Source: Marinobacter sp. LQ44 | Lineage (GTDB): Bacteria; Pseudomonadota; Gammaproteobacteria; Pseudomonadales; Oleiphilaceae | NCBI RefSeq assembly: GCF_001447155.2 | Contig: NZ_CP014754.1 | Coordinates: 3,906,001-3,970,000, forward strand | Length of the DNA stretch: 64,000 nt | Direction of reading: 5' to 3' | Shown here: positions 18,089 through 26,236 of the stretch, piece after piece | How positions within the stretch are numbered: the stretch's first letter is position 1 | How the letters are laid out: each line of letters begins with the position of its first letter | Translations under genes and position numbers: made by a program | The notes under the pieces: generated by a model | Seen by the model: the letters and a program-made list of their open reading frames with translations, nothing else | Told to the model about the DNA's origin: nothing | Databases searched by the model: none

Positions 18089-19606
18089 TCAGTCGTAGGC
18101 CTTCATGGGGGTAAAGCGCCTTAACTCGCTCAGCTTGTAGCCGGTGTATTGCCCCATCAGCAGGATCAATCCCAGCACCACCAGGTGCAGTTCCGGGAAG
18201 TTGAATGTCAGGTGCCCGGCCAGCGACGTGTTCATGGCCAGATAGGCACAAATAGCGACAAACAGGCTGCCGCTGCCTTGTACCATCACCTCGCGGGCGC
18301 CTTCCTCTTCCCAGAGGATGGACATCCTCTCAATGGTCCAGGCAATGATCACCATCGGGAAGAAGGTCACTGTCATTCCGGTGTTGAAGCCCATCTGGTA
18401 GCCGATAATGCTAAGTCCGGCAGTGATGAAGATCACCAGGATAATCAGCGCAGATATTCGTGAAACCAGAAGCAGGTTGAGGCTGGAGAGGTAGCCTCGT
18501 AACAGCAGGCCAATAGCGACGACCGACAGGAAAGCGATCAGTCCGGGCACCAGGGTGGTCTGAACAAACGCCACGGCAATCAACACGGGCATGAAGGTTC
18601 CGGAGGTGCGAACCCCGATGACAATCCGCATAAAGGCCACGATCAGAGCCCCGATGGGCAGTAACAGCAGCATCCGGAACATGCTTTGCTCTTCGATCGG
18701 GAGTTGGTAGAACCCCAGCACGCCGAGGCCGTTCTTGTTGGCTTCCAGGGTGGCCAGCTGAAGTGCGGGCACTGTCTGCCGGAGCATGGAGAAGCTTACC
18801 TGGGAGTTGTCGCCGCCCACCACATCAAGCAGCGACTCCGACCCCTGGCGCCACAGCAGCAGGTTTTCCGGTACCCCCTGTTCGGCGGTTCTTGGGTCAA
18901 AGGTGAGCCAGCGGTCACCGTTATGTATCTGCAGGAACTGCATCAATTGCTGACGGCGGCGGGCATCTTCCAGTTTGAGTGCGTCGGCGGTACGGGCTGG
19001 GATGCCAGCATGATTCAGCATTCGAACCAGCAGTTGCAGGTAGTTGTCGTCAGCCACCAGCAGGGTGGTGTTCTGGGTTCGGCTGTCAGGCTGAAGCAGC
19101 CGGATTAGCTCCCGTGTCAGGCTTTCCGGAGAGCTGGAGCGTTCGTTAGCCTGACGCAGTACTTCGCGGACTGCGGTAGCCTGGGGTTCTTCCCAAAAGG
19201 TGGGGGTTGGCCTCGGTTTTCGTGACCGCGCGGATTCCCCGGCACTGTCATCAGGCACAAACTGGGCTTTGAAATAGAGTGTCTGGGGGCCGGAGACATC
19301 CCGCTTGGTCCACTCGGCGCGCCGGCTGCCAGAGGTTTCGATAATGGAGAAACCATAGCCCGGGGACGCTGCTTGTTCGGTGAGAATGCTGAACCCCGGC
19401 GGTTGCTCGGGAATGTGCAGGCTTATCTGTGCCGCCTCATCCTGGCCGACAAAGTCCACCCGGGCTTCGATCATCCAGACTGGCCTTTGCTCGCCCGTCA
19501 TCCAGGGGACACCAAGCTCGATGTGTCGCCAGGTGGCAATGGAAATGCCGGCGGCGATCAGCAGCAGAACAAAGGCGTAGAACGGCGCTCTGGAGCGGAC
19601 GGTCAT
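18089..19606 (-). CDS. Inactive transglutaminase-like protein fused to seven membrane helices
   Basis: A 505-residue membrane protein. Residues 8-26 form an N-terminal membrane anchor. A periplasmic stretch follows, containing a transglutaminase-like fold (about 155-260; VREVLRQANERSSSPESLTRELIRLLQP, RMLNHAGIPARTADALKL, GDRWLTFDPRT) in which the catalytic Cys is not in the expected place. The C-terminal half (about 305-490) holds seven hydrophobic helices. The family is usually described as inactive transglutaminase with 7TM. It overlaps the upstream protease gene by 4 bases (ATGA) and is 1 base from the ligase gene, so the three are translated together. Confidence 0.9.
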   Translation of the reverse strand: MTVRSRAPFYAFVLLLIAAGISIATWRHIELGVPWMTGEQRPVWMIEARVDFVGQDEAAQISLHIPEQPPGFSILTEQAASPGYGFSIIETSGSRRAEWTKRDVSGPQTLYFKAQFVPDDSAGESARSRKPRPTPTFWEEPQATAVREVLRQANERSSSPESLTRELIRLLQPDSRTQNTTLLVADDNYLQLLVRMLNHAGIPARTADALKLEDARRRQQLMQFLQIHNGDRWLTFDPRTAEQGVPENLLLWRQGSESLLDVVGGDNSQVSFSMLRQTVPALQLATLEANKNGLGVLGFYQLPIEEQSMFRMLLLLPIGALIVAFMRIVIGVRTSGTFMPVLIAVAFVQTTLVPGLIAFLSVVAIGLLLRGYLSSLNLLLVSRISALIILVIFITAGLSIIGYQMGFNTGMTVTFFPMVIIAWTIERMSILWEEEGAREVMVQGSGSLFVAICAYLAMNTSLAGHLTFNFPELHLVVLGLILLMGQYTGYKLSELRRFTPMKAYD

Positions 19607-20403
19607 GAGTCATCTCCGTTAACGGCTTGCCTGCGGTAGGAGTCAGGAAGTTCCGTGGCGTATTCCTTACCCACGTCAATGAGCATGACATCCCGCAAAA
19701 CGTTCCGGCCAATCAGTACCTCGTAGGTCAGGTTAGTCCTGTCGGCCAGGGTAAACTCGGCCACTTGCTGGTGGTCGCCGATGGCAAACTGGAGCTCCAC
19801 CACCACGCGCCGTTCGGCTTCTTCGGCACTGGCCTGAATGACCCGAACACGGCGCGATATCTCCCGCTCCATGGTGACCCATTCGCCGTCCGCACCGGGC
19901 ACGGGTACCTCAAAGCGTACCCAGTTGCTGCCATCCCGCTCGAAACGCTTGACGTTACGTGCGTGAATCGAGGATGTCTCTGCACCACTGTCAATGCGTG
20001 CGGTGTAGATGAGCCCAGGGCCGGCCAGGTAAAACTTCTCTATTTCCCCCACAATCACTTTGCCTTTGAGCCTGTCGGCGCGCCCCTGGTTCTCTGCAAC
20101 TGCAGGGCAAACCGGTGCTGCGGCCGGCGGGCAAACGGGCCTTTCAACCTGGGTGGCGATGGCATCGAGAATGGTTTGTGTGGCAGCGTCGCTTTTGTGG
20201 AGGAGTTGCTCATGCCGCACGGTGGCGTTGTTTTCCATCGTCACCTGCGTGGCTCTCTGGGTTTGTACCGATGTTCTCAGGTCTTCCATGTTATGTTTGG
20301 GGACCATGAAGTAACGATCTGCCGAGCAGCCGGTGATCACAAGCGCCATGGTTGGAATAACGAACATCAGGAAGCGCCGAGGCTGGAAGAACCTGTAACC
20401 CAT
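19603..20403 (-). CDS. Retropepsin-like aspartic protease lipoprotein ('ATP-dependent zinc protease' family)
   Basis: A 266-residue protein with a lipoprotein signal (MALVITGCSADR, lipobox Cys about residue 26), an alpha-helical linker, and a C-terminal retropepsin-like domain. The domain has the active-site-like motif RIDSGAETSSIHA (about 137-150) and the later GRNVLRDVMLIDVG. Many databases call this family an ATP-dependent zinc protease, but the visible D-S-G motif points to an aspartic protease fold. AGGGGA lies five bases before the ATG. It is the first gene of the ligase/transglutaminase/protease trio and would work in the periplasm, anchored by lipid. A single D-S-G motif implies dimerisation. 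Confidence 0.88.
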   Translation of the reverse strand: MGYRFFQPRRFLMFVIPTMALVITGCSADRYFMVPKHNMEDLRTSVQTQRATQVTMENNATVRHEQLLHKSDAATQTILDAIATQVERPVCPPAAAPVCPAVAENQGRADRLKGKVIVGEIEKFYLAGPGLIYTARIDSGAETSSIHARNVKRFERDGSNWVRFEVPVPGADGEWVTMEREISRRVRVIQASAEEAERRVVVELQFAIGDHQQVAEFTLADRTNLTYEVLIGRNVLRDVMLIDVGKEYATELPDSYRRQAVNGDDS

Positions 20404-20549
20404 TGATTTCCCCTGAGCTGGCTGCGGAAGCGGTTTCTGCGACCGATTATGAATGCAGCCTGTGAATGTGTTTCTGAATCAGGCGCCAAAGTATACTACA
20501 CGTGACCTGTGTGAATACTTTACAGTTGGTTAAGGCCTTGAAAATCGAC

Positions 20550-20936
20550 TTAGGGTGAAATCAGCTGTTCCCGGCCGAGGGCAGTTTCAGAACGGAGAAA
20601 TTCCTGGATCACCGGGGAGCAATTCAGATAGAACAGCAACAGTTCGCGCTGGATATCCTGATCCTGAATGCGGGTGGCAAAGCCTACGATGTCTTTCAGC
20701 GTCTGATCGCTCACAGCACTGTGTTCATTTGTGGGCACTGACTGGCCATAGCGAGAGTTGAGAAGTTGGGTCAGGCGCTCAAGGTGAAATTCGCCGGTGT
20801 GGGTGATGTGCGGCAACACCCGTACAGATTCGCGCCCCGAGTGCTCATCTGAGGTGCAAAATTCGTCATCAATGCATCCCGCGCCTTTTGCCGGCATGGT
20901 ATCTACACCCAGTTTTCTCCAGAATGCCTTGAGCAT
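20550..20936 (-). CDS. Hypothetical protein, 128 residues
   Basis: MLKAFWRKLGVDTMPAKGAG begins a 128-residue soluble protein with acidic and polar composition, no membrane segment and no signal peptide. The second half looks alpha-helical (LERLTQLLNS, QTLKDIVGFATRIQDQDIQRELLLFYL). The initiator is preceded, in sense, by GCCAAGGCAGGAACAGCAC, giving an AGGAA ribosome-binding site. I do not recognise a family. It stands alone between the retropepsin gene and rmuC. Codon use looks native rather than foreign. Confidence 0.62.
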   Translation of the reverse strand: MLKAFWRKLGVDTMPAKGAGCIDDEFCTSDEHSGRESVRVLPHITHTGEFHLERLTQLLNSRYGQSVPTNEHSAVSDQTLKDIVGFATRIQDQDIQRELLLFYLNCSPVIQEFLRSETALGREQLISP

Positions 20937-21205
20937 GTGCTGTTCCTGCCTTGGCGCGCTCCTGGTGTCGGAACCCTGCGCCGTTGAGAGATCCTTTTAA
21001 TCCTTGTAGAGCAATTTACGTTGGCCGTAAAGAACCGGATTCTGTCACTTTCCGAAAATGCCAATCAGTCGAGGGCGGAATTGAAATCGACGAAGGTAAT
21101 GAGGGTTTAACGGGAAAAAAGTTCCGCGCATGGGGTAGACTGCTCAGCACACGCTAAGCATCGCAAATCTTTTGTTTTATTACGCTGCAAAAGGAGTTTT
21201 TCGTT

Positions 21206-22873
21206 GTGGTCGATGCCTTGACCAATCTCATGGAATCACGCCCCGAATGGCTGGCCGGCTGGATTATCACGCTTGTGGTGGCGTGCGTCGCCTTGTTTGC
21301 TGGGCTGGTCTGGGCCGCTTTGACGGTGCGCAAAGTTCGTGCTGCGCTGGATCTGAAGGCACAGGAACTGTCTGATCAGGATGCCCGGTTGCGCGAATCG
21401 GATCAGGCTCAGGCGTTACACCATCAACAGGTAAGCCATCTGGAACAGCAGATAGAACAGCAGCGGCAAACCCTGCTGGAGCGGGATAACAGTCTCGAGA
21501 CCTGGCGCCAGAAAGCCACCGGTCTGGAAAACCGATTGGCCTCTGCAGATTCGGAGTTGGCCAGTCGCCGGGACCGGTTAAGCCAGTTGGAGCAGGAGAA
21601 CCGGGATCTCCGGCTGCGGGCTGAGAGCCTGAGCGATGAGTTCAACCAGCTGAAAGTGGAGCTCCGGGAGCAACAGGTGACGCTGGACAAAGAGCGCCGC
21701 TCGGCAGCGGAAAAAATGGAGTTGCTTGAGAAAAACCGCGACGCTCTCAAACAGGAGTTTGAGAACCTGGCCAACCGCATCTTTGACCAGAAAAGTGAGC
21801 GCTTCAGTCAGCAGTCGAAGACCAGCCTGGATTCCCTGCTCAATCCGTTCCGGGACCAGCTCCAGGACTTCCGCAAACGGGTTGAGGATGTATACACCAC
21901 CGAAACCCGGGACCGCCAGGCCCTGCGAAGCGAAATCAAATCGCTGCAGGATCTGAACCGCCAGATTACCGAGGAAGCCGCCAACCTGACTCGCGCCCTC
22001 AAAGGTGACAAGAAAGTACAGGGCAACTGGGGGGAATTGATTCTTGAGCGAGTGTTGGAACGCTCAGGCTTGCGCAAAGGCGTGGAATACGAAACCCAGG
22101 GCAGCTACCGGGACGAAGACAACCAGTTACTGCGCCCCGATGTCATCGTACATCTGCCGGACCAACGCAACCTGGTGGTGGATTCGAAAGTATCACTGCT
22201 GGCATACCAGCAGTGGGTAGTGGCCGAGGAAGACAGCGCCCGTGACGAAGCCCTCAAACAACACGTAGAGGCGGTGCGCAGCCATATCCGAAGCCTCAGT
22301 GAGAAAGACTACAGCCAGCTTAATGGCCTGCATTCTCCGGATTTCGTGCTGCTGTTCATGCCAATCGAGCCGGCCTTTGTGGCAGCATTCCAGCAAGACG
22401 AGAACCTGTTCGCAGAAGCCTTCGAGCGAAAGATTATTGTGGTGACTCCCACCACCCTGCTGGCGACCCTCAGGACGATTGAAAATATCTGGCGTTACGA
22501 GCGGCAAAGCCAGAATGCCCGGCGGATTGCTGACCGGGCTGGCGCCGTTTACGACAAACTTCGGGTGTTTGTGGAGGCTATGGAGCGTTTGGGCACCCAG
22601 CTGCACACGGCTCAGGGCACCTACGATAACGCCATGAATACGCTGACTCGCGGCCGTGGTAATCTGATCTCCCAGGCCAACCGGTTTGTGGAACTTGGGG
22701 TTCGGGTAAAGAAGGAACTGCCCAAGGCCATTGTGGAACAGGCCGAGGTGGATGCGGATGACGAAGATGCCGATTCCGGCGAGCCGAAGCATACCGAGCT
22801 TGGCGCGCCTACAGACGCAGGTAGCGACGCACCCGAGGTGGCGGAAGAAGGCACAAATGGCAATCAGGAGTAG
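21206..22873 (+). CDS. rmuC: DNA recombination protein RmuC
   Basis: A 555-residue protein with an N-terminal membrane helix (about 15-40), a long coiled coil (about 45-200), and the C-terminal RmuC domain (about 240-480) with GNWGELILERVLERSGLRKG and RPDVIVHLPDQRNLVVDSKVSL. The domain belongs to the PD-D/EXK nuclease group (D...DSK). RmuC limits inversion at short inverted repeats in E. coli. The start is GTG at 21206 with AAAGGAG nine bases upstream. The C-terminal tail after about 500 is acidic and disordered. The stop overlaps the ribosome-binding site of the next gene, so the two are probably co-expressed. Confidence 0.95.
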   Translation: MVDALTNLMESRPEWLAGWIITLVVACVALFAGLVWAALTVRKVRAALDLKAQELSDQDARLRESDQAQALHHQQVSHLEQQIEQQRQTLLERDNSLETWRQKATGLENRLASADSELASRRDRLSQLEQENRDLRLRAESLSDEFNQLKVELREQQVTLDKERRSAAEKMELLEKNRDALKQEFENLANRIFDQKSERFSQQSKTSLDSLLNPFRDQLQDFRKRVEDVYTTETRDRQALRSEIKSLQDLNRQITEEAANLTRALKGDKKVQGNWGELILERVLERSGLRKGVEYETQGSYRDEDNQLLRPDVIVHLPDQRNLVVDSKVSLLAYQQWVVAEEDSARDEALKQHVEAVRSHIRSLSEKDYSQLNGLHSPDFVLLFMPIEPAFVAAFQQDENLFAEAFERKIIVVTPTTLLATLRTIENIWRYERQSQNARRIADRAGAVYDKLRVFVEAMERLGTQLHTAQGTYDNAMNTLTRGRGNLISQANRFVELGVRVKKELPKAIVEQAEVDADDEDADSGEPKHTELGAPTDAGSDAPEVAEEGTNGNQE

Positions 22874-22877
22874 CGGT

Positions 22878-23759
22878 ATGTTGTCACCCAGAATTTTAAG
22901 CCTGGCCGGTGGACGGTCATTCATGGCAGGCCTGGCAATGGTGGCCTCGCTGGCAGCGGTTTCTGCCCACGGGCAGTCGTTGGCACCGGAGCATGAGATC
23001 CGTCGCCTGATGCTGGCCACCGAAGAGGCCGTTGCGGCAGAGCGCTGGGGTGAGGCGAGCGAATACCTGAACCGTCTGCAGAAGATGGAAACCGAAAAGC
23101 CGGCGGATTATTTCTACTACCGTGGCCGAGCAATGTTGCAGGCCGGCCACCTCAACGAGGCACGGGCGGCCCTGGAAGCTTATGTGAGCAGGGCTGGAGT
23201 GGATGGGCAGCACTACCAGCAGTCACTGAAGCTGATCACCGATATTGAGAAAGAAAATCGCGCCAACGTACGGGCGCTGGCCAACGGCAATGGCGAAGCC
23301 AAAGAGCCCGTGGCCATCATCGAACCTGCGGGCGGCCAGGAGCTGAAAAGCCTGCGACAGCTGTACCTGGCCGACTCAGACCGGGAGGCGTTGACCATCC
23401 ATCTCAATGCCCTCTTGGAAACCGCCGGCTGGCGTAGGGACAAAACGGTGGTGCGGTTGGACCGGCCAGCAGACATCCGGTACCGGGTGAGCGTTGCCAA
23501 CGGTAACCTGAACATTCAGGAGATCACCCGGAACACTGATGATACAACTGTCCGGAAGTCTGTCTCACTGCCGGTATTTGGCGTAAACCCGCAGCCCCGA
23601 TGGGACTGTGAGCCCGCTGTGGGTGCCTGCTGGATTTACGATCCCAGGGATGGCTCCCGGCTGTTCCAGCTGGCCCAGAACCGCAACCAGGTGAACGAGA
23701 TTGCCCTGACCCTGGGCCGGCTGATTCGTAACCTGCAGCAGGGCAGTTCCGGCTCCTGA
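22878..23759 (+). CDS. Exported TPR-like protein of unknown function
   Basis: Starting at ATG 22878, where AGGAG (22,866-22,870) sits 7 bases upstream next to the rmuC stop, the protein is 293 residues. It has a signal-peptide-like start (GLAMVASLAAVSAHGQS). An earlier in-frame ATG at 22857 is possible but poorly placed. Residues about 35-125 look like one to two TPR helical pairs (AERWGEASEYLNRLQ, GRAMLQAGHLNEARAALEAYV). The rest is mixed alpha/beta with a pair of cysteines (WDCEPAVGACWIYD) that could form a periplasmic disulphide. It probably acts in the periplasm as a protein-interaction module; nothing fixes its partner. Confidence 0.8.
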   Translation: MLSPRILSLAGGRSFMAGLAMVASLAAVSAHGQSLAPEHEIRRLMLATEEAVAAERWGEASEYLNRLQKMETEKPADYFYYRGRAMLQAGHLNEARAALEAYVSRAGVDGQHYQQSLKLITDIEKENRANVRALANGNGEAKEPVAIIEPAGGQELKSLRQLYLADSDREALTIHLNALLETAGWRRDKTVVRLDRPADIRYRVSVANGNLNIQEITRNTDDTTVRKSVSLPVFGVNPQPRWDCEPAVGACWIYDPRDGSRLFQLAQNRNQVNEIALTLGRLIRNLQQGSSGS

Positions 23760-23786
23760 TCCGCACTGATTGCAAGGCCCTGGCCG

Positions 23787-24818
23787 TTATTCGGCCAGGT
23801 CACCCCGTTCGCCCTCCCGCCAGGCGCCCGGGGTGACGCCGGTCCACTTCTTGAAGGCCCGGTGAAACGTTGAAGGCTCCGTAAAGCCCACCCGCTCGGC
23901 AATATCGTTGATCGGCAACTCCTGATGGCTCAGATAGTAAATGGCCATATCCCGCCGCAACAGATCCTTGATCTCCTGGAACGACGTATTTTCCTGCTTC
24001 AGCCGCCGCCTGAGCGTTTGCGGGCTGGTGTGAAGCTCCTGGGCAATCCAGTCAAAATCCGGCATGGGCTTGGAAAAATCCCGGCCAATCAACCCCCGGA
24101 TTCGGCCCGTCCAGGTGTTGCTTTCGTCCGGCCGGGATAACAGATCTGCCGGCGAGGTTTTCAGAAACTGGCGCATCTCCGGCTTGTCCCGGATCACCGG
24201 GGCGGAGAGAAAGCGCTTGCTGAAGGTGAGGGCGGTGCAGTCGGAGTCAAATGTCAGTGGGCAATGGAAGATATGGCGGTACTCATCGCCATGCTCGGGC
24301 CTTGGGTAGCTGAATTCGGCCTTCTCCAGCTCCACCGGCTGGCCAATCAGCCAGCTGCCCAGGCGGTGCCAGATCACCAGGATGCTCTCGCGCAGGAAAT
24401 AGCTTGGGTCGTGAATCTCGCCCTCGATACGGGCTACCAGCCGGGCGTTGTCCTCGTTAATTTCCAGTTCCATGCTCACCATGGGCTCAAACAGGCGGGA
24501 GAACCGGAACGCCTGCTCGTAGACTTCTTCCAGCGTCTGGCAGTTAATCACCAGGGCGCACATGGTGGCAAAGGTGCCTGTGCGGGCCTTACGCGGCCCC
24601 ATGCCCATAAACTCGTCACCGGTGCGGTTCCAGATCGCCTGCATCAGCCCGCTGAACTGGTCGCTGCTTACCCGGGCCATGTCTATGCGCAGCAAATCCG
24701 GCGAAATGCCGGCCTCCTGCAGCAGTGCACGGCTATCTAGCCCCAGGCGCTCCGCGCCGGAGAGGGATGCTTCAACAAAATGCTTTGAAACCGTAAGGGT
24801 AGACATAACCGGTGCCAT
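23787..24818 (-). CDS. AraC-family transcriptional regulator
   Basis: A 343-residue protein: an N-terminal arabinose-binding-like (OruR-type) sensor domain (about 20-205) and a C-terminal double helix-turn-helix (about 240-335; PQTLRRRLKQENTSFQEIKDLLR ... DIAERVGFTEPSTFHRAFKKWTGVTPGAWR). An in-frame ATG at 24806 is an alternative start. It is divergent from the alpha-methylacyl-CoA racemase-like gene, separated by 177 bases, so it is the likely activator of that gene in response to a fatty acyl or related ligand; that is inference. Confidence 0.92.
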   Translation of the reverse strand: MAPVMSTLTVSKHFVEASLSGAERLGLDSRALLQEAGISPDLLRIDMARVSSDQFSGLMQAIWNRTGDEFMGMGPRKARTGTFATMCALVINCQTLEEVYEQAFRFSRLFEPMVSMELEINEDNARLVARIEGEIHDPSYFLRESILVIWHRLGSWLIGQPVELEKAEFSYPRPEHGDEYRHIFHCPLTFDSDCTALTFSKRFLSAPVIRDKPEMRQFLKTSPADLLSRPDESNTWTGRIRGLIGRDFSKPMPDFDWIAQELHTSPQTLRRRLKQENTSFQEIKDLLRRDMAIYYLSHQELPINDIAERVGFTEPSTFHRAFKKWTGVTPGAWREGERGDLAE

Positions 24819-24995
24819 TGATGGAAACGATGTTCATCATAAGTGCCCCGAGGGACAATGCAACCATCTGATTTCGCGAAAGATGGAAGATTCTGCCAAT
24901 GGGAATGAAGGAACCGGCAGTTGGCCCCCTCTGCAAAACCCGGCAGCATGAGCCACAGTACTCACAATACCTCAGATCAACCAATGGAGACGACC

Positions 24996-26075
24996 ATGGC
25001 AGGCCCACTGAACACCCTGAAAATACTCGATTTCAGCACCCTGTTACCCGGCCCCTACGCCACCATGATGCTCGCCGACATGGGCGCGGAAGTGCTGCGT
25101 GTGGAAGCGCCGGACAGGGTAGACCTGGCCAAGGTAATGCCCCCGTTTGATGGCAAATTCAGCACCACCTTTTCATATCTCAGCCGTGGCAAACAGACAC
25201 TCCAGCTCAACCTGAAACAGCCCGAGAGCGTGGAGAAGGTAAAAGAGCTGGTCAAAGACTATGACATCGTTGTGGAGCAATTCCGCCCGGGCGTGATGGA
25301 CCGGCTGGGCATTGGCTATGAAACCCTCAAAGCCATTAACCCGAATCTGATTTACTGTGCCATCACCGGCTACGGCCAGACCGGCCCCTACAAAGACCGC
25401 GCCGGCCACGACATCAACTACCTGGCCATCTCCGGCGTCGCCAGCCACTGCGGCCGCGCCGACAGCGGCCCGCCTCCCATGGGGATCCAGATTGCCGACG
25501 TCGCCGGCGGCTCTCACCACGCGGTGATGGGCATTCTCGCTGCGGTCATTCAGCGCCAGCAAACCGGGCAGGGAGCCTTCATCGATATCAGCATGACCGA
25601 CGCCGCCTTCGCCCTCAACGCCATGGCCGGTGCCGCCGCCCTGGCCGGCGGCCAGCCCCAGAAGCCGGAGGGTGGAATGCTCAACGGCGGCACCTTCTAC
25701 GATTACTACCAGACCAGCGATGGCCGGTGGTTGTCTGTCGGGAGCCTGGAACCGCAGTTCTCCGCACGGTTATGTGACACACTCGGACTCAGCGAGATGA
25801 AGAGCTTTGCGCTGAGTCAGAACCCTGAACATCAGCAGAAGTTGAAGGCAGCTATTAAAGAGAAGATTGCGGCGAAGACTTTTGCCGAGTGGCGAGCGGT
25901 TTTCGCGGAGGTGGATGCCTGTGTGGAGCCGGTGCTGACGATCGAGGAGGCGGCGGAGCATCCGCAGATTAAGGCTCGGCGGATGGTGGTTGAGAGGGAT
26001 CGGGGGGATGGTTGTAGTCAGCAACAACTTGGAGTTCCCGTCAAGTTAGGTCCTACGCCATGGGCGGGACGCTAG
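24996..26075 (+). CDS. CaiB/BaiF-type alpha-methylacyl-CoA racemase, C-terminus possibly altered
   Basis: Starting at ATG 24996 (GGAG six bases upstream) the protein is 359 residues of class III CoA-transferase fold. LLPGPYATMMLADMGAEVLRVE, GYGQTGPYKDRAGHDINYLAISG (with the Asp of the family) and GGTFYDYYQTSDGRWLSVGSLEPQF closely match alpha-methylacyl-CoA racemases, which epimerise 2-methyl-branched acyl-CoAs ahead of beta-oxidation. The end, VPVKLGPTPWAGR then TAG, is slightly short. A one-base shift in the last codons would continue as LAEAGVASNV to TGA at 26,104, which looks more like a natural tail, so a terminal frameshift is possible. An IS element begins 55 bases after the stop. Confidence 0.88.
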   Translation: MAGPLNTLKILDFSTLLPGPYATMMLADMGAEVLRVEAPDRVDLAKVMPPFDGKFSTTFSYLSRGKQTLQLNLKQPESVEKVKELVKDYDIVVEQFRPGVMDRLGIGYETLKAINPNLIYCAITGYGQTGPYKDRAGHDINYLAISGVASHCGRADSGPPPMGIQIADVAGGSHHAVMGILAAVIQRQQTGQGAFIDISMTDAAFALNAMAGAAALAGGQPQKPEGGMLNGGTFYDYYQTSDGRWLSVGSLEPQFSARLCDTLGLSEMKSFALSQNPEHQQKLKAAIKEKIAAKTFAEWRAVFAEVDACVEPVLTIEEAAEHPQIKARRMVVERDRGDGCSQQQLGVPVKLGPTPWAGR

Positions 26076-26129
26076 CGGAAGCGGGCGTCGCTAGCAACGT
26101 GTGAAGCTTTTTATCGCGAATTAAATGAA

Positions 26130-26201
26130 AATAAAAAACCCCGGAACATGTCCGGGGTTTCAGACTGCTGACAAACCCTCGCCATTTCGGCGGGGGTTTG
26201 T
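26130..26201. repeat. Left terminal inverted repeat of the IS with two hairpins
   Basis: The first hairpin, ACCCCGGAACATGTCCGGGGT (about 26,138-26,158), is followed by a T run. The second, at 26,171-26,201, pairs ACAAACCCTCGCC with GGCGGGGGTTTGT over 13 positions including one G-T pair. Both resemble terminators and would stop outside transcription from entering the transposase gene. Confidence 0.88.
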
Positions 26202-26236
26202 TGTAATTGGGGTATCGACTTTTCAGAGGCTGCCCC

